This document shows, piece by piece, positions 1 to 7,687 of a stretch of 64,000 nt of DNA (positions are counted from its first letter, which is position 1; each line of letters opens with the position of its first letter). The translations under genes and the position numbers were made by a program. The notes beneath the pieces are model-generated. The model was not told the origin of the DNA. It did no database searches and saw nothing but the letters and a program-made list of their open reading frames with translations. The stretch is from Pseudomonas luteola NBRC 103146 (GTDB lineage: Bacteria > Pseudomonadota > Gammaproteobacteria > Pseudomonadales > Pseudomonadaceae): positions 423,815 to 487,814 of the forward strand of contig NZ_BDAE01000002.1 of assembly GCF_002091675.1 (NCBI RefSeq). The letters are read 5' to 3'.

Positions 1-736
1 CCGAGTACTGTCCCGGTGCCAACTGGGCGAGGCGACGATTCAGGATGTCTGGCCAGCTGTCATATCCATTGGGTGTTGAGCCGGTACCGTCGGTAATGGA
101 ATCGCCCAAGGCTACGATGACTCGCGCAACGTCTGGTGCCTGGATATCAACCGCGTCGAGCAAGAACGTCGAGGTCGTAGTAAAGGGCCAGGCGCTTTCC
201 TGCTCCTCGGCGGCGTGGTCGGTGCCGCGAACACTGAAATAGGAGGTTGCGAGCGCTGCAGCATGCCAGCTCAGCGGGCCGCTGTTCCCAGCGAGATGAA
301 AGCTTACCGCCAGGGTGTGGGAAGGTGCTTTGGGTAGCGGGACCGGATCCGTCCAGCGAGTCTCACCAGGTTGAAGCTGAATTTCGCTCTGGCCGTCAAA
401 GCTGACCGGGCGATTACTGCCCGGTACCAGAGCTGCGCCCCCTAAAGGTTGCCCGATATAGACACTGCGCAAGGTAATGGGCCTGTTGCCAAAGGTATTC
501 GAGAATCGCAGGCGTGCCTGGCTTCCCCATACACTAGGTCGAATGATCTGCCGGATACTTTGATCTTGAGCCCCACTAGCCGAAATAATACCTTCCAGCT
601 TTGGCTGGGCGATGGGCGAACCGTTGGGGTAGGCTGCCTGCACGGGGGCTGTCCAGGCTGTTTTCCAATCATCGGCATGTCCGGGCTTGGACGCGAGTGC
701 AAACAGGCCGGCAGCCAGAAGGGTTAACAGGCGCAT
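1..736 (-). CDS. Secreted SGNH/GDSL-family esterase (3' end beyond window)
   Basis: This reading frame is open from an ATG at 736 to the left edge, so only about 245 N-terminal residues are visible. It opens with a signal peptide (MRLLTLLAAGLFALASKPGHA, cut about residue 21). A beta-rich N-terminal domain follows, then the block I motif LGDSITDGTG with the nucleophile Ser near residue 213. This order of domains fits the XynE-like SGNH hydrolases, in which a 200-residue domain precedes the catalytic domain. The start has AAGGA 8 bases upstream and lies 13 bases after the Mut7-C gene, so the two are probably cotranscribed. Substrate is unknown; an exported carbohydrate or lipid esterase is the likely role. 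The Asp-His block lies outside the window. Confidence 0.85.
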   Translation of the reverse strand, partial: MRLLTLLAAGLFALASKPGHADDWKTAWTAPVQAAYPNGSPIAQPKLEGIISASGAQDQSIRQIIRPSVWGSQARLRFSNTFGNRPITLRSVYIGQPLGGAALVPGSNRPVSFDGQSEIQLQPGETRWTDPVPLPKAPSHTLAVSFHLAGNSGPLSWHAAALATSYFSVRGTDHAAEEQESAWPFTTTSTFLLDAVDIQAPDVARVIVALGDSITDGTGSTPNGYDSWPDILNRRLAQLAPGQYS

Positions 737-749
737 GAGGATTCCTTGA

Positions 750-1508
750 TCAGGTATCGGACGTTGGATTAAGCAGGCTTTTCAGCTGGGCTTGCAGGTT
801 CTCCCAGTGGGTGCCTTCCCAATAGACACGATCACAGCCCGAGCATTTCAAAAAATAATCATGACGTTCCCGCACGAGTGGCGGCAGGCTATCGAGGACG
901 ACACTCTTATCGACGGAATGAAGGGTATCGTTACAGACCAAGCACCGGCTGAAGGGCGCAGCATGGTCAGCCAGGTTGTAGCGCTCGAATACTTCGCGCA
1001 GCTGTGCCTCAGGCTTGTTTGAGCGGACGTAGCAGCCGTAGACAATCTGGCTTCGCTTGAGCAGTTCGCGGTCCCGGGTCAGGACAATATAAGGTTCTCG
1101 CGCACAATAATTGGCAATTTCATTGTCATGAATGGCCGGATAATACAGCGTATCGAATCCAGCCAGTCGTAACAGCCGCGCTAGCGCGCCCATATGGGCA
1201 TCGGCAATGAAGCGAAACGCCGTTAGCCGATCGCGCAAGGGGACAGCATCTTCTACTTCCAAACGATAAAAGGGCGGGTAGACCGCTATCCGATCATCCT
1301 GTTGTATCAGGTAGTCAAATCCTACGGATTTACCATTGACCAGAATGAACTCGACTTCTGGATGCGGAACGCCCAACGCCTCGATCATGTGTTTGACGGT
1401 GGAATTCGGGTTGCAGCTGAGCGTAAAGCTGCGTTGGCGGTGAGCTGGAGGTAAAAAGTTATTGAGGCGTGCGTAGAAACGAAATGTCGCGTTGTTCATA
1501 CGCGCCAT
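750..1508 (-). CDS. Mut7-C RNase domain protein with N-terminal ubiquitin/ThiS-like domain
   Basis: The 252-residue protein joins two known modules. Residues about 1-85 look like the Mut7-C ubiquitin-like (beta-grasp) domain, with the pattern FILVNGKSV then a DRIAVYPPF turn. Residues about 90-245 are the Mut7-C PIN-fold RNase domain: FIADAHMGALARLLRLAGFDT, then DNEIA and VLTRDREL, carrying the conserved acidic residues. It ends in a zinc-ribbon-like pair of Cys motifs (CLVC and CSGC). Family knowledge suggests a single-strand RNA nuclease, perhaps toxin-like, but its bacterial role is not settled. MNN at 1499 is an alternative start. It leads the SGNH esterase gene on the same strand. Confidence 0.85.
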   Translation of the reverse strand: MARMNNATFRFYARLNNFLPPAHRQRSFTLSCNPNSTVKHMIEALGVPHPEVEFILVNGKSVGFDYLIQQDDRIAVYPPFYRLEVEDAVPLRDRLTAFRFIADAHMGALARLLRLAGFDTLYYPAIHDNEIANYCAREPYIVLTRDRELLKRSQIVYGCYVRSNKPEAQLREVFERYNLADHAAPFSRCLVCNDTLHSVDKSVVLDSLPPLVRERHDYFLKCSGCDRVYWEGTHWENLQAQLKSLLNPTSDT

Positions 1509-1569
1509 CCGGTCGTATCAGACATGACACGACCGGAAGCGGTCGTTACCGAAAGCGTAGAGCGGCTAA

Positions 1570-1902
1570 TCAATAATGATCGGCCGATTCGCATGTTTCG
1601 AAACCTTTGCTATCGACGCGACCTGCGCTGTCAAAGCCTACCGAATACACCTGCTCTTTGCCGTCTCTGTTGAGTACGTAGTTATTGCAGGAGCCTGGTT
1701 TGACCTTGCGTGTGTATTGGGTGGATGGGGTACCACCAATCTGCAGCACCTGCTCTTTGGTCATGCCTGTCTTCACGTCGCGAACCAGTGGTTGTTCACG
1801 GTATTCAATACGATCCTTGGCCGTATCGACGTTTTCCTTGACGGAGCTACAACCAGCGGCCACGGCAGCGAGAGCAACAACGGCGAGTGTCTTCTTGTAC
1901 AT
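1570..1902 (-). CDS. osmE: OsmE-type outer-membrane lipoprotein (SmpA/OmlA fold)
   Basis: A 110-residue lipoprotein with the lipobox AAGC at Cys18. The conserved run VRDVKTGMTKEQVLQIGGTP, the GSCNNYVL segment and the C-terminal GFETCESAD match E. coli OsmE closely, including the paired Cys residues. OsmE is an osmotically induced outer-membrane lipoprotein of the SmpA/OmlA domain family. The start has AGGAGA about 5 bases upstream. It is divergent from the lipase gene, and the 183-base gap holds both promoters. Osmotic induction is inferred from the family, since I cannot identify an RpoS promoter with confidence. Confidence 0.85.
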   Translation of the reverse strand: MYKKTLAVVALAAVAAGCSSVKENVDTAKDRIEYREQPLVRDVKTGMTKEQVLQIGGTPSTQYTRKVKPGSCNNYVLNRDGKEQVYSVGFDSAGRVDSKGFETCESADHY

Positions 1903-2085
1903 ATGATTCTCCTATAAGGTCGTTGATGACCGGTCACTTCTTTGAGCGTGCCGTTGCCCAGAAATTCACTGAATTCGTGATGTTCAACGAAACGGTCTCA
2001 AATAAAGAGGCGTACCCTAGGAAGAAACAACCGTGATGATTGAGATCCAACGGTTGACTGGTCAGAGGGTAATTCTGGGAGTGGC

Positions 2086-2970
2086 ATGAGCGAGCATCAA
2101 AACCTGACCCGCTATCCGCTAGTGTTGGTCCATGGTCTGCTGGGGTTTGTGGAAATTGCAGGCTATCCATACTGGTATGGCATCGTTTCGGCGTTGGAGT
2201 CCATGGGGGTCAAGGTCTATCCGGTACGGCTTTCCGGTGCTCATAGCAACGAAGTGCGGGGGGAACAGCTGCTTGCGCTTATCGAGGATATCGTGCGCGA
2301 CAGCAAGGCCGAGCGGGTCAATCTGATCGGTCACAGTCAAGGTGCCCTGACCGCGCGCTACGCAGCCGCCATTCGTCCTGAGCGGGTTGCGTCAGTCACC
2401 TCTGTAGCAGGTCCCAATCATGGGTCGGAGCTGGCCGATATGCTCCAGCTCTCCATGCGTACCAGTAGTCTGAAGGCGCATCTGGCCGCTGAGTATGTTC
2501 AATGCATGGCCAAGTTCATGGCCTTTCTGGATCGCAGTAATGGTTATCCCCAGAGCGCGATTGCCAGTCATGAGTCACTTACTACCGAAGGCGTGGCAGC
2601 ATTCAACGATAAATACCCGCAAGGACTTCCCGCTACCTGGGGCGGTGAAGGTGCTCCTGTCGTCAATGACGTCCGTTATTACTCCTGGTCCGGCATTCTG
2701 GTGCCGGAGCTGACGGACCGAGGTGCCAATCGGCTCGACCCTACCCATAGCATGTGTGTACGCCTGTCTCGTTGCTTCGAGCTGGAAGCAGATCAAAACG
2801 ATGGATTCGTTGGGCGATTCAGTTCACATTTGGGGAAAGTCATCCGCTCCGATTATCCGCTTGATCACCTCGATATCATCAATCAACTGGCCGGTGCGAT
2901 AGGGCATGGCGTCAATCCGGTAGCGCTCTACACCGACCATGCGCTTCGCCTGAAAGCCGACGGACTTTGA
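2086..2970 (+). CDS. Triacylglycerol lipase of the Pseudomonas LipA family, without signal peptide
   Basis: An alpha/beta hydrolase of 294 residues. The oxyanion-hole motif HGLLG is at 16-20, the nucleophile elbow GHSQG has Ser84, the catalytic Asp is D239 in the calcium-loop motif QNDG, and the catalytic His is H261 in LDHLDIINQ. The C-terminus (DHALRLK) also matches the true lipases of family I. The protein begins where mature P. aeruginosa LipA begins: there is no signal peptide, and the upstream frame reaches a TGA at 2041 without another start. No lipase-specific foldase gene is nearby. It is therefore likely an intracellular or non-classically exported lipase, like the Proteus type. GGGAG precedes the start by 5 bases. 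Confidence 0.88.
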   Translation: MSEHQNLTRYPLVLVHGLLGFVEIAGYPYWYGIVSALESMGVKVYPVRLSGAHSNEVRGEQLLALIEDIVRDSKAERVNLIGHSQGALTARYAAAIRPERVASVTSVAGPNHGSELADMLQLSMRTSSLKAHLAAEYVQCMAKFMAFLDRSNGYPQSAIASHESLTTEGVAAFNDKYPQGLPATWGGEGAPVVNDVRYYSWSGILVPELTDRGANRLDPTHSMCVRLSRCFELEADQNDGFVGRFSSHLGKVIRSDYPLDHLDIINQLAGAIGHGVNPVALYTDHALRLKADGL

Positions 2971-3247
2971 CAGCGCACGGCCAAATGTCGTGCAGACTCA
3001 ACAGCTTGCCGATCTGAGCTCGTTATTCAAGCTGGCACTCGAAATGCCGGTTGGTCAGCACACTGATTCCTCCTCCTGCTCAAGAAGAGTCCTGTCTGCC
3101 GTTTAAGCGCTGAAATGACCCCTTGTCGGCTTGTTGGTCTATCTATAGATGACATTAAAAAAAGTGCCTATCCTTCCGATTTAAAAGGAAGAAATACTGA
3201 TTTGGACATCGTACGCGCTATCTAAACATGCGCTGCATTGGTATCGT
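2971..3247. other. Intergenic stretch between lipase and amidase
   Basis: No gene is visible here. Just after the lipase stop there is a weak stem (GCACG 2975-2979 with CGTGC 2989-2993) that could slow RNA polymerase but has no U-tract. From about 3150 the sequence becomes AT-rich, leading into the probable amidase promoter. Confidence 0.5.
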
Positions 3248-3266
3248 TATAATATTTCAAAATATT
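3248..3266 (+). promoter_or_regulatory. Probable promoter -10 and overlapping dyad upstream of the amidase gene
   Basis: A perfect -10 hexamer TATAAT lies at 3248-3253. It overlaps a 7-bp inverted repeat (AATATTT-CA-AAATATT, 3251-3266), which could be an operator. No good -35 is seen at the proper distance, so an activator or extended contacts may be needed. The amidase start follows 22 bases later. Confidence 0.4.
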
Positions 3267-3288
3267 ACTTGCTACGTCAGAGGGTCGC

Positions 3289-4500
3289 ATGAATCGCCGC
3301 CGCTTGCTCAACCTGCTCCTGGCCAGCCTGACACTACCCGCTGCTTTTCCAGTGCTGGCGCTTCCTCAGCGTCTGACCAGCGCACGCGCCTGGTTGGATT
3401 CGGATAAATTTCGCCTGGTTTTCGATCTGAGCGGCCCTGTCCGATTCAAGACGTTCAGACTTAGTGCGCCTGACCGGATCATTCTGGATCTGGCCAATAC
3501 GCAACAGGTAGCCGCACTCAACAATGTGCCGCTCAAGAATACCCCGGTGCGCTCCATTCGAAGTGCCCCGTTCGGCTCATCCGATACCCGTGTCGTCCTC
3601 GAACTTTCCCAGCCGGTTACCCTGGATAGCTTCCTGCTCGGGCCTGCCGAGAATGCAGGGCATCGTCTGGTGCTGGATCTCAAGCCTGCCCAGGTACCTA
3701 GCATCCCTGTACCGGAGCCTGAGGCAATGCTCGCATCAGCCCCCGTCGTGACAAGGGCTGGCAAAGGCCGCGACATTATTGTGGTCGTCGATGCCGGTCA
3801 CGGTGGCAAGGACCCAGGCGCGCTGAGCCAACGCGGGGACCGCGAGAAGGATGTCGCCTTAATCATTGCGCAAAATCTTGCGCGCATGATCAATCAGCAG
3901 AAGGGCTACAAGGCCAAGCTGGTACGTAACGATGACTTCTTCGTTCCGCTGCGCAAGCGTGTGGATGTTGCGCGCAAGTACAACGCAGACATGTTCATCT
4001 CCGTGCATGCCGATGCTGCGCCGCGCCGCACGGCTTCAGGAGCTTCGGTATATGCCCTGTCCGAACATGGGGCGACCTCGACAACGGCACGCTGGCTGGC
4101 CAACAAGGAAAACGATGTCGACCTGATTGGTGCCAATGAGATCCTGAAAAACAAGGATCCGGTCCTGGCGGGCGTACTGCTGGATATGTCCATGAATGCC
4201 ACGATCTCGTCGAGTCTCGATCTGGGAGACCGTGTCCTGAACAGCCTATCCAATGTCACAGGTCTGCATCTGAAACGCGTCGAGCAGGCCGGTTTTGCCG
4301 TGCTCAAGTCGCCGGATATTCCGTCGATTCTGGTGGAGACCGGCTTCATGTCGAATGATCGGGACAGCCAAAAGCTTCTGAACCCACGTCATCAGAAGGA
4401 GTTAGCCCAATCCATTTTTGGCGGTATCCATCATTATTTCAGTGAGCGTCCGCCGACAGGAACCTATCTGTCCAGTATCAAGGAACAGGCCACCGGCTAA
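3289..4500 (+). CDS. amiC: N-acetylmuramoyl-L-alanine amidase, AmiC type, Tat-exported
   Basis: This 403-residue enzyme cleaves the bond between MurNAc and L-Ala during daughter-cell separation. The N-terminus MNRRRLLNLLLASLTLP is a twin-arginine signal peptide. Residues about 28-135 form the AMIN septum-targeting domain. Residues about 163-390 form the Amidase_3 zinc domain, with zinc ligands H171 (DAGHGG), E186 (REKD) and H240 (SVHAD) and the catalytic E350 (VETGFMSN). All key residues are present. A blocking alpha-helix between them, as in family members activated by EnvC/NlpD, is plausible from length, but this is inferred. It is transcribed alone, and the usual mutL neighbour is absent. 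Confidence 0.92.
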   Translation: MNRRRLLNLLLASLTLPAAFPVLALPQRLTSARAWLDSDKFRLVFDLSGPVRFKTFRLSAPDRIILDLANTQQVAALNNVPLKNTPVRSIRSAPFGSSDTRVVLELSQPVTLDSFLLGPAENAGHRLVLDLKPAQVPSIPVPEPEAMLASAPVVTRAGKGRDIIVVVDAGHGGKDPGALSQRGDREKDVALIIAQNLARMINQQKGYKAKLVRNDDFFVPLRKRVDVARKYNADMFISVHADAAPRRTASGASVYALSEHGATSTTARWLANKENDVDLIGANEILKNKDPVLAGVLLDMSMNATISSSLDLGDRVLNSLSNVTGLHLKRVEQAGFAVLKSPDIPSILVETGFMSNDRDSQKLLNPRHQKELAQSIFGGIHHYFSERPPTGTYLSSIKEQATG

Positions 4501-4559
4501 GAAAAAGACGCTTGGGTTTCTGTGCACGGGCACGGTATTTTTTCTTGATCCGCGGTAAA

Positions 4560-4594
4560 GTGTGCGCTTTCATGTCCACAAGGAAAGCGCACAT
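4560..4594 (+). promoter_or_regulatory. Perfect hairpin sequestering the PAAR ribosome-binding region
   Basis: GTGCGCTTTC (4562-4571) and GAAAGCGCAC (4583-4592) pair perfectly across an 11-base loop. T4561 with A4593 (the A of the start codon) adds an eleventh pair. The AAGGA ribosome-binding site (4580-4584) lies half in the loop and half in the 3' arm. In RNA the stem would hide the start. At DNA level the same dyad could be a repressor site. Confidence 0.6.
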
Positions 4595-4859
4595 GGCCAA
4601 CCCCGCTGCTCGTCTCTCCGACGTCAACGCCTGCCCCATGACGGGCCACGGCCCCAACCCGACCATGACTGGCTCCCCCGACGTTCTGATCAACTCCCTA
4701 CCTGCCTTGCGTGTCGGTGACTCCAGCGCTTGCGGTGATACCGTGGCGGTAGGAAGTGCTACCGTATTCGTCAATGGCCAGCCGCTGGCTTACCTGGGCA
4801 GCGCCACCGCCCATGGTGGCGTGATCATCACAGGCTCCGGTGATGTTCTGACAGGCTGA
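4593..4859 (+). CDS. PAAR-domain protein (type VI secretion spike tip)
   Basis: A single PAAR domain of 88 residues starting MANPAARLSDVNACP and built of repeated short beta motifs (MTGSPDVLIN, GDTVAVGSATVFVNG, HGGVIITGSGDV). PAAR proteins cap the VgrG spike of the type VI secretion system, bind zinc and can carry effectors. The start at 4593 is chosen because AAGGA lies 8 bases upstream and the family begins here; an in-frame ATG at 4572 lies in the hairpin loop. No vgrG or other T6SS gene is in the window, so this is an orphan PAAR. The small convergent gene downstream does not look like an effector. Confidence 0.88.
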   Translation: MANPAARLSDVNACPMTGHGPNPTMTGSPDVLINSLPALRVGDSSACGDTVAVGSATVFVNGQPLAYLGSATAHGGVIITGSGDVLTG

Positions 4860-4868
4860 TCGGAAGGC

Positions 4869-5324
4869 CTAGTAGATCGGGATGTACAGGTTTACTTCAG
4901 AGGCTGGGTTATCCGGCCCCTTGAAGTGCTCGTCGTACCGCTCGAAGCTGACAGCTTTCTTCGGTTCCAGACCACGCTCAGGCAGGACGCGGGCATACAG
5001 ATACTCGTAGGTATCTGGGAGCGTGTCTGTCGTTCCGATGTGGGTGAACTGCAGATATTTCTGCGCAGGCACCGTGTAACGGAGCATGCCTTCCGGTACG
5101 GGTGTGTTCTCGTCGACCTTTATACCGGCCAGATAGCGCAGCACACCGGGGGGCGGACTGAGTGTCAGACCGAACCACTGTTGCGGGGCGCTAGGCAATT
5201 GCAGCTCGGCTAGCCGATGCGTAACGTCATGCCAGAGCTGTGCAATGCTGCCGCCCTGGCCATCGCCCGTGTACTCCAGGCCCACGACGGTAAACGCTGG
5301 AAGCTCGGTGATACTGAGCGGCAT
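4869..5324 (-). CDS. GyrI-like / AraC-effector-binding domain protein
   Basis: A 151-residue stand-alone effector-binding domain, starting MPLSITELPAFTVVGLEYTG. A LARV-like strand and the closing pattern SFERYDEHF then LYIPI are typical of the GyrI/SOUL-like BacR fold, which binds small hydrophobic ligands. The start at 5324 has AAGGAG 7 bases upstream; a longer frame from 5369 lacks such a site. Without a DNA-binding domain it cannot itself be a repressor. Members can bind drugs or protect DNA gyrase, but the ligand here is unknown. It converges with the PAAR gene and follows the yegD-like gene on the same strand. Confidence 0.72.
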   Translation of the reverse strand: MPLSITELPAFTVVGLEYTGDGQGGSIAQLWHDVTHRLAELQLPSAPQQWFGLTLSPPPGVLRYLAGIKVDENTPVPEGMLRYTVPAQKYLQFTHIGTTDTLPDTYEYLYARVLPERGLEPKKAVSFERYDEHFKGPDNPASEVNLYIPIY

Positions 5325-5443
5325 GGTGGTCTCCTTGTAGATAGAGGCGTCGCGCCTGGACAGGCCCATGAGGAATATTTCCAGTTGAGCCTGTTTCGAT
5401 GGGTCGAGTTCAACTGCCTTGATAGGTCAGGTTGCTGTATGGC

Positions 5444-6709
5444 CTAGCCGTAGCGCTTGAAGGCCTCGATGGCAAGACCGCTACCAATGCTGCCGAACTG
5501 ATCGCCTTCTGCCTTGCGCGCCTGGGGCAGCAATTGGTCAATGCTGTGGCGCAGCGCCGGAATACCACTCGAGCCGCCGGTATAAAAGACCGTATTGATC
5601 TGCTCATGGGAAACGCCTGCCGAGGCCAGCAGTTGATTGACGCTTGCCTGAATACGCGCCAGTAGCTGAGCGATCGACTCCTCGAACAATGGGCGGGTCA
5701 GTTCAGCAGACAAGTCCTTCTCGATATGCGACAGGTCCAGACTCAACCGATCGGCATGGGTCAGTTCTATCTTGCTGTTTTCTACCTGAATCGCGAGCCA
5801 GTGCCCGGCGCGCTGCTCGATCAGCTTGAACAGCCGATCCATCCCGGCCGTGTCCTGAGCGTCGTAGCGCATGTCCTTGAGGGCAAGCTGTGCCTTCTGA
5901 CTGTATACGGTATTGATGGTGTGCCAGGTCGCCAGGTTGATGAAGTGGCTGGTAGGCATCAGTGCCTGGCTTTTCATCAGGCTGCCATAGCCGAAAAGCG
6001 GCATGACGCCCTGCAGGCTAAGCTGCTTGTCAAAGTCGGTACCACCGATGTGTACCCCGCCGGTGGCGAGAATATCCGATTGTCGATCCGCCAGCTGCCG
6101 GCGCTCGGGTGACAGACGTACCAGGGAAAAGTCGGACGTACCGCCGCCAATGTCGACGATCAGCACCAGCTCTTCCTGATTCAGTGTTCGCTCGTAGTCG
6201 AATGCTGCCGCGATAGGCTCGAATTGAAAGGAAATGTCCTTAAAGCCTAGCTTTTGCGCTACGGCAACCAATGTGTCCTGAGCTTCGCGGTCGGCGGTTT
6301 CATCATCATCCACAAAGTAAACAGGGCGGCCCAACACGACACTGTCGAACTCACGTCCGGCCGTGGCTTCGGCGCGGCTTTTCAGCGTACCGAGAAACAG
6401 GCCAAGCAGGTCCTTGAAAGGCAGGGCACTGCCTAGAATGCTGGTTTCGCTCTTGAGCAGCTTGGAGCCGAGCAGGCTCTTGAGCGAGCGCATGAGGCGT
6501 CCTTCATAGCCTTCCAGGTATTCATGAAGCGCCAGACGGCCGTAGACGGGACGGCGCTCTTCCACATTGAAGAAAATGACCGAGGGAAGCGTCACCTTGC
6601 CGTCTTCTAAAGGTATGAGGATATCCGAGTCGGGCCGCAGCCAGCCGACGGTGGAGTTCGACGTGCCAAAGTCGATACCACAGGCACGTGCGGGTAAAGC
6701 GATAGTCAT
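5444..6709 (-). CDS. yegD: YegD-like Hsp70-family ATPase
   Basis: A 421-residue Hsp70-type protein that is all nucleotide-binding domain. It has the phosphate 1 motif GIDFGTSNSTVGW (11-23), the phosphate 2 motif VDIGGGTSD (185-193) and the adenosine motif YTGGSSGIP near the C-terminus. The substrate-binding domain of DnaK is missing, as in E. coli YegD, whose function is unknown beyond chaperone kinship. The conserved FEPIAAAFDYE segment supports the assignment. It lies upstream of the GyrI-like gene. Its promoter region (6758-6778) carries a 21-bp element that is repeated exactly upstream of the ompK-like gene, which points to shared regulation. Confidence 0.87.
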   Translation of the reverse strand: MTIALPARACGIDFGTSNSTVGWLRPDSDILIPLEDGKVTLPSVIFFNVEERRPVYGRLALHEYLEGYEGRLMRSLKSLLGSKLLKSETSILGSALPFKDLLGLFLGTLKSRAEATAGREFDSVVLGRPVYFVDDDETADREAQDTLVAVAQKLGFKDISFQFEPIAAAFDYERTLNQEELVLIVDIGGGTSDFSLVRLSPERRQLADRQSDILATGGVHIGGTDFDKQLSLQGVMPLFGYGSLMKSQALMPTSHFINLATWHTINTVYSQKAQLALKDMRYDAQDTAGMDRLFKLIEQRAGHWLAIQVENSKIELTHADRLSLDLSHIEKDLSAELTRPLFEESIAQLLARIQASVNQLLASAGVSHEQINTVFYTGGSSGIPALRHSIDQLLPQARKAEGDQFGSIGSGLAIEAFKRYG

Positions 6710-6757
6710 GGTGCTGGTCCATCCAGAAGCAGCCGCACAGTTTATCGCGACTTGCCG

Positions 6758-6778
6758 AACCTGTCCGCTCGGTCAGGC
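6758..6778 (-). repeat. 21-bp operator-like element, copy 1 (upstream of yegD)
   Basis: The core CCTGTCCGCTCGGTCAGG (6760-6777) is an 18-bp dyad of the form CCTGnCCGnnCGGnCAGG, typical of TetR-family operators. It lies 48 bases upstream of the yegD start, with a possible -10 (GATAAA on the minus strand, 6746-6741) 11 bases further downstream. The identical 21 bases recur at 63301-63321. Confidence 0.65.
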
Positions 6779-6838
6779 AAAAGGCTCGGTTAGCATGCTG
6801 CACGATGTTACGTTGTCATCTTCTGTTTGGGAGTAGCC

Positions 6839-7609
6839 ATGCCGTTTCATCTACAAATGTTGCTTCCCGGACTTTTGCTGGCGCTGGGCTATGGGCTGGG
6901 CGATATTGACGAAGCGGGGTTGTTGACCGGAGCACTTTATGTCGGCTGGGTGCTGAGCGAGGGGCGGTTGCCGTCCTGGCTATGGTGGTTTGGGGCATTG
7001 GCATCCAGTGTTGCGCTCGCCATTCATGTCGCGCCGGGATTCTCTCCTCATGTGCTCGGCGGGCCGCTGCAATACAGCCCGGACGCCGGGCCAGTGTGGC
7101 TAAGGTTAAGCTGGGATAAGGCACTGGTGGGAGTGACGCTACTGGCCTGGTGGCTTGGCAAGGCGGTTCCGTACGATACGCGGCGTATGCTGCAGGTCAG
7201 GCCATGCGTGCTGATTGCTGTCGGTACTCTTGCCGTAGTGCCTGCCCTAGCGTTAGGAATGGGATTAGTGGCCTTCCAGCCCAAATGGCCAGCACTGTTC
7301 TGGACCTGGTTTTCTCTTAATCTGGGCGTTGCGGTACTGGCGGAGGAGCTGCTGTTTCGAGCCCTGCTGCAGCGCGGGTTGATTGATCGGTTTGGGTTCT
7401 GGGCAGGTCTGTTGGTAACGGCAGTCTTGTTTGGCATGGCGCACTGGCCATTCAGTGCCGGTTTTGCCTTGGTTGCTGCCGTGGCGGCTCTGGGGTACGG
7501 CGCGATATTCGAGCGGAGTGGACGGCGACTGAGTATGGCCGTGGCCTTGCATTTGGCTGTCAATGTGCTGCATGTTCTGCTGCTCAGCTATCCGCTGCGA
7601 TTGTCCTAG
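6839..7609 (+). CDS. CPBP-family intramembrane metalloprotease (CAAX/Rce1-like)
   Basis: A 256-residue polytopic membrane protein, with about eight hydrophobic segments. It carries the three Rce1 motifs: EELLFR (E169, E170, R174), FGMAHW (H202) and HLAVN (H238, N242). These residues form the glutamate/histidine active site of the CPBP proteases. Bacterial members have been linked to bacteriocin self-immunity and membrane-protein processing, but this one has no bacteriocin neighbour and its substrate is unknown. The ATG at 6839 is preceded by GGGAG at 5 bases; an upstream in-frame TTG (6827) lies before that site and is rejected. It is divergent from yegD. Confidence 0.85.
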   Translation: MPFHLQMLLPGLLLALGYGLGDIDEAGLLTGALYVGWVLSEGRLPSWLWWFGALASSVALAIHVAPGFSPHVLGGPLQYSPDAGPVWLRLSWDKALVGVTLLAWWLGKAVPYDTRRMLQVRPCVLIAVGTLAVVPALALGMGLVAFQPKWPALFWTWFSLNLGVAVLAEELLFRALLQRGLIDRFGFWAGLLVTAVLFGMAHWPFSAGFALVAAVAALGYGAIFERSGRRLSMAVALHLAVNVLHVLLLSYPLRLS

Positions 7610-7687
7610 CTTGCATCGGTAGGCATGTTCATGGCGTCTGAATCCTCAGTCCGGCGTCCCGATGGTTAAGGCAAGGAGTAGACGTAC

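Noticed and set aside
442..727. Overlapping short frames on both strands near 450-727
   Set aside because: They are shadows of the partial SGNH esterase, whose frame has a signal peptide and the GDS motif.
4562..4592. The PAAR hairpin as a terminator of the amidase gene
   Set aside because: There is no U-tract after the stem, and it ends at a start codon. Translational control or an operator fits better.
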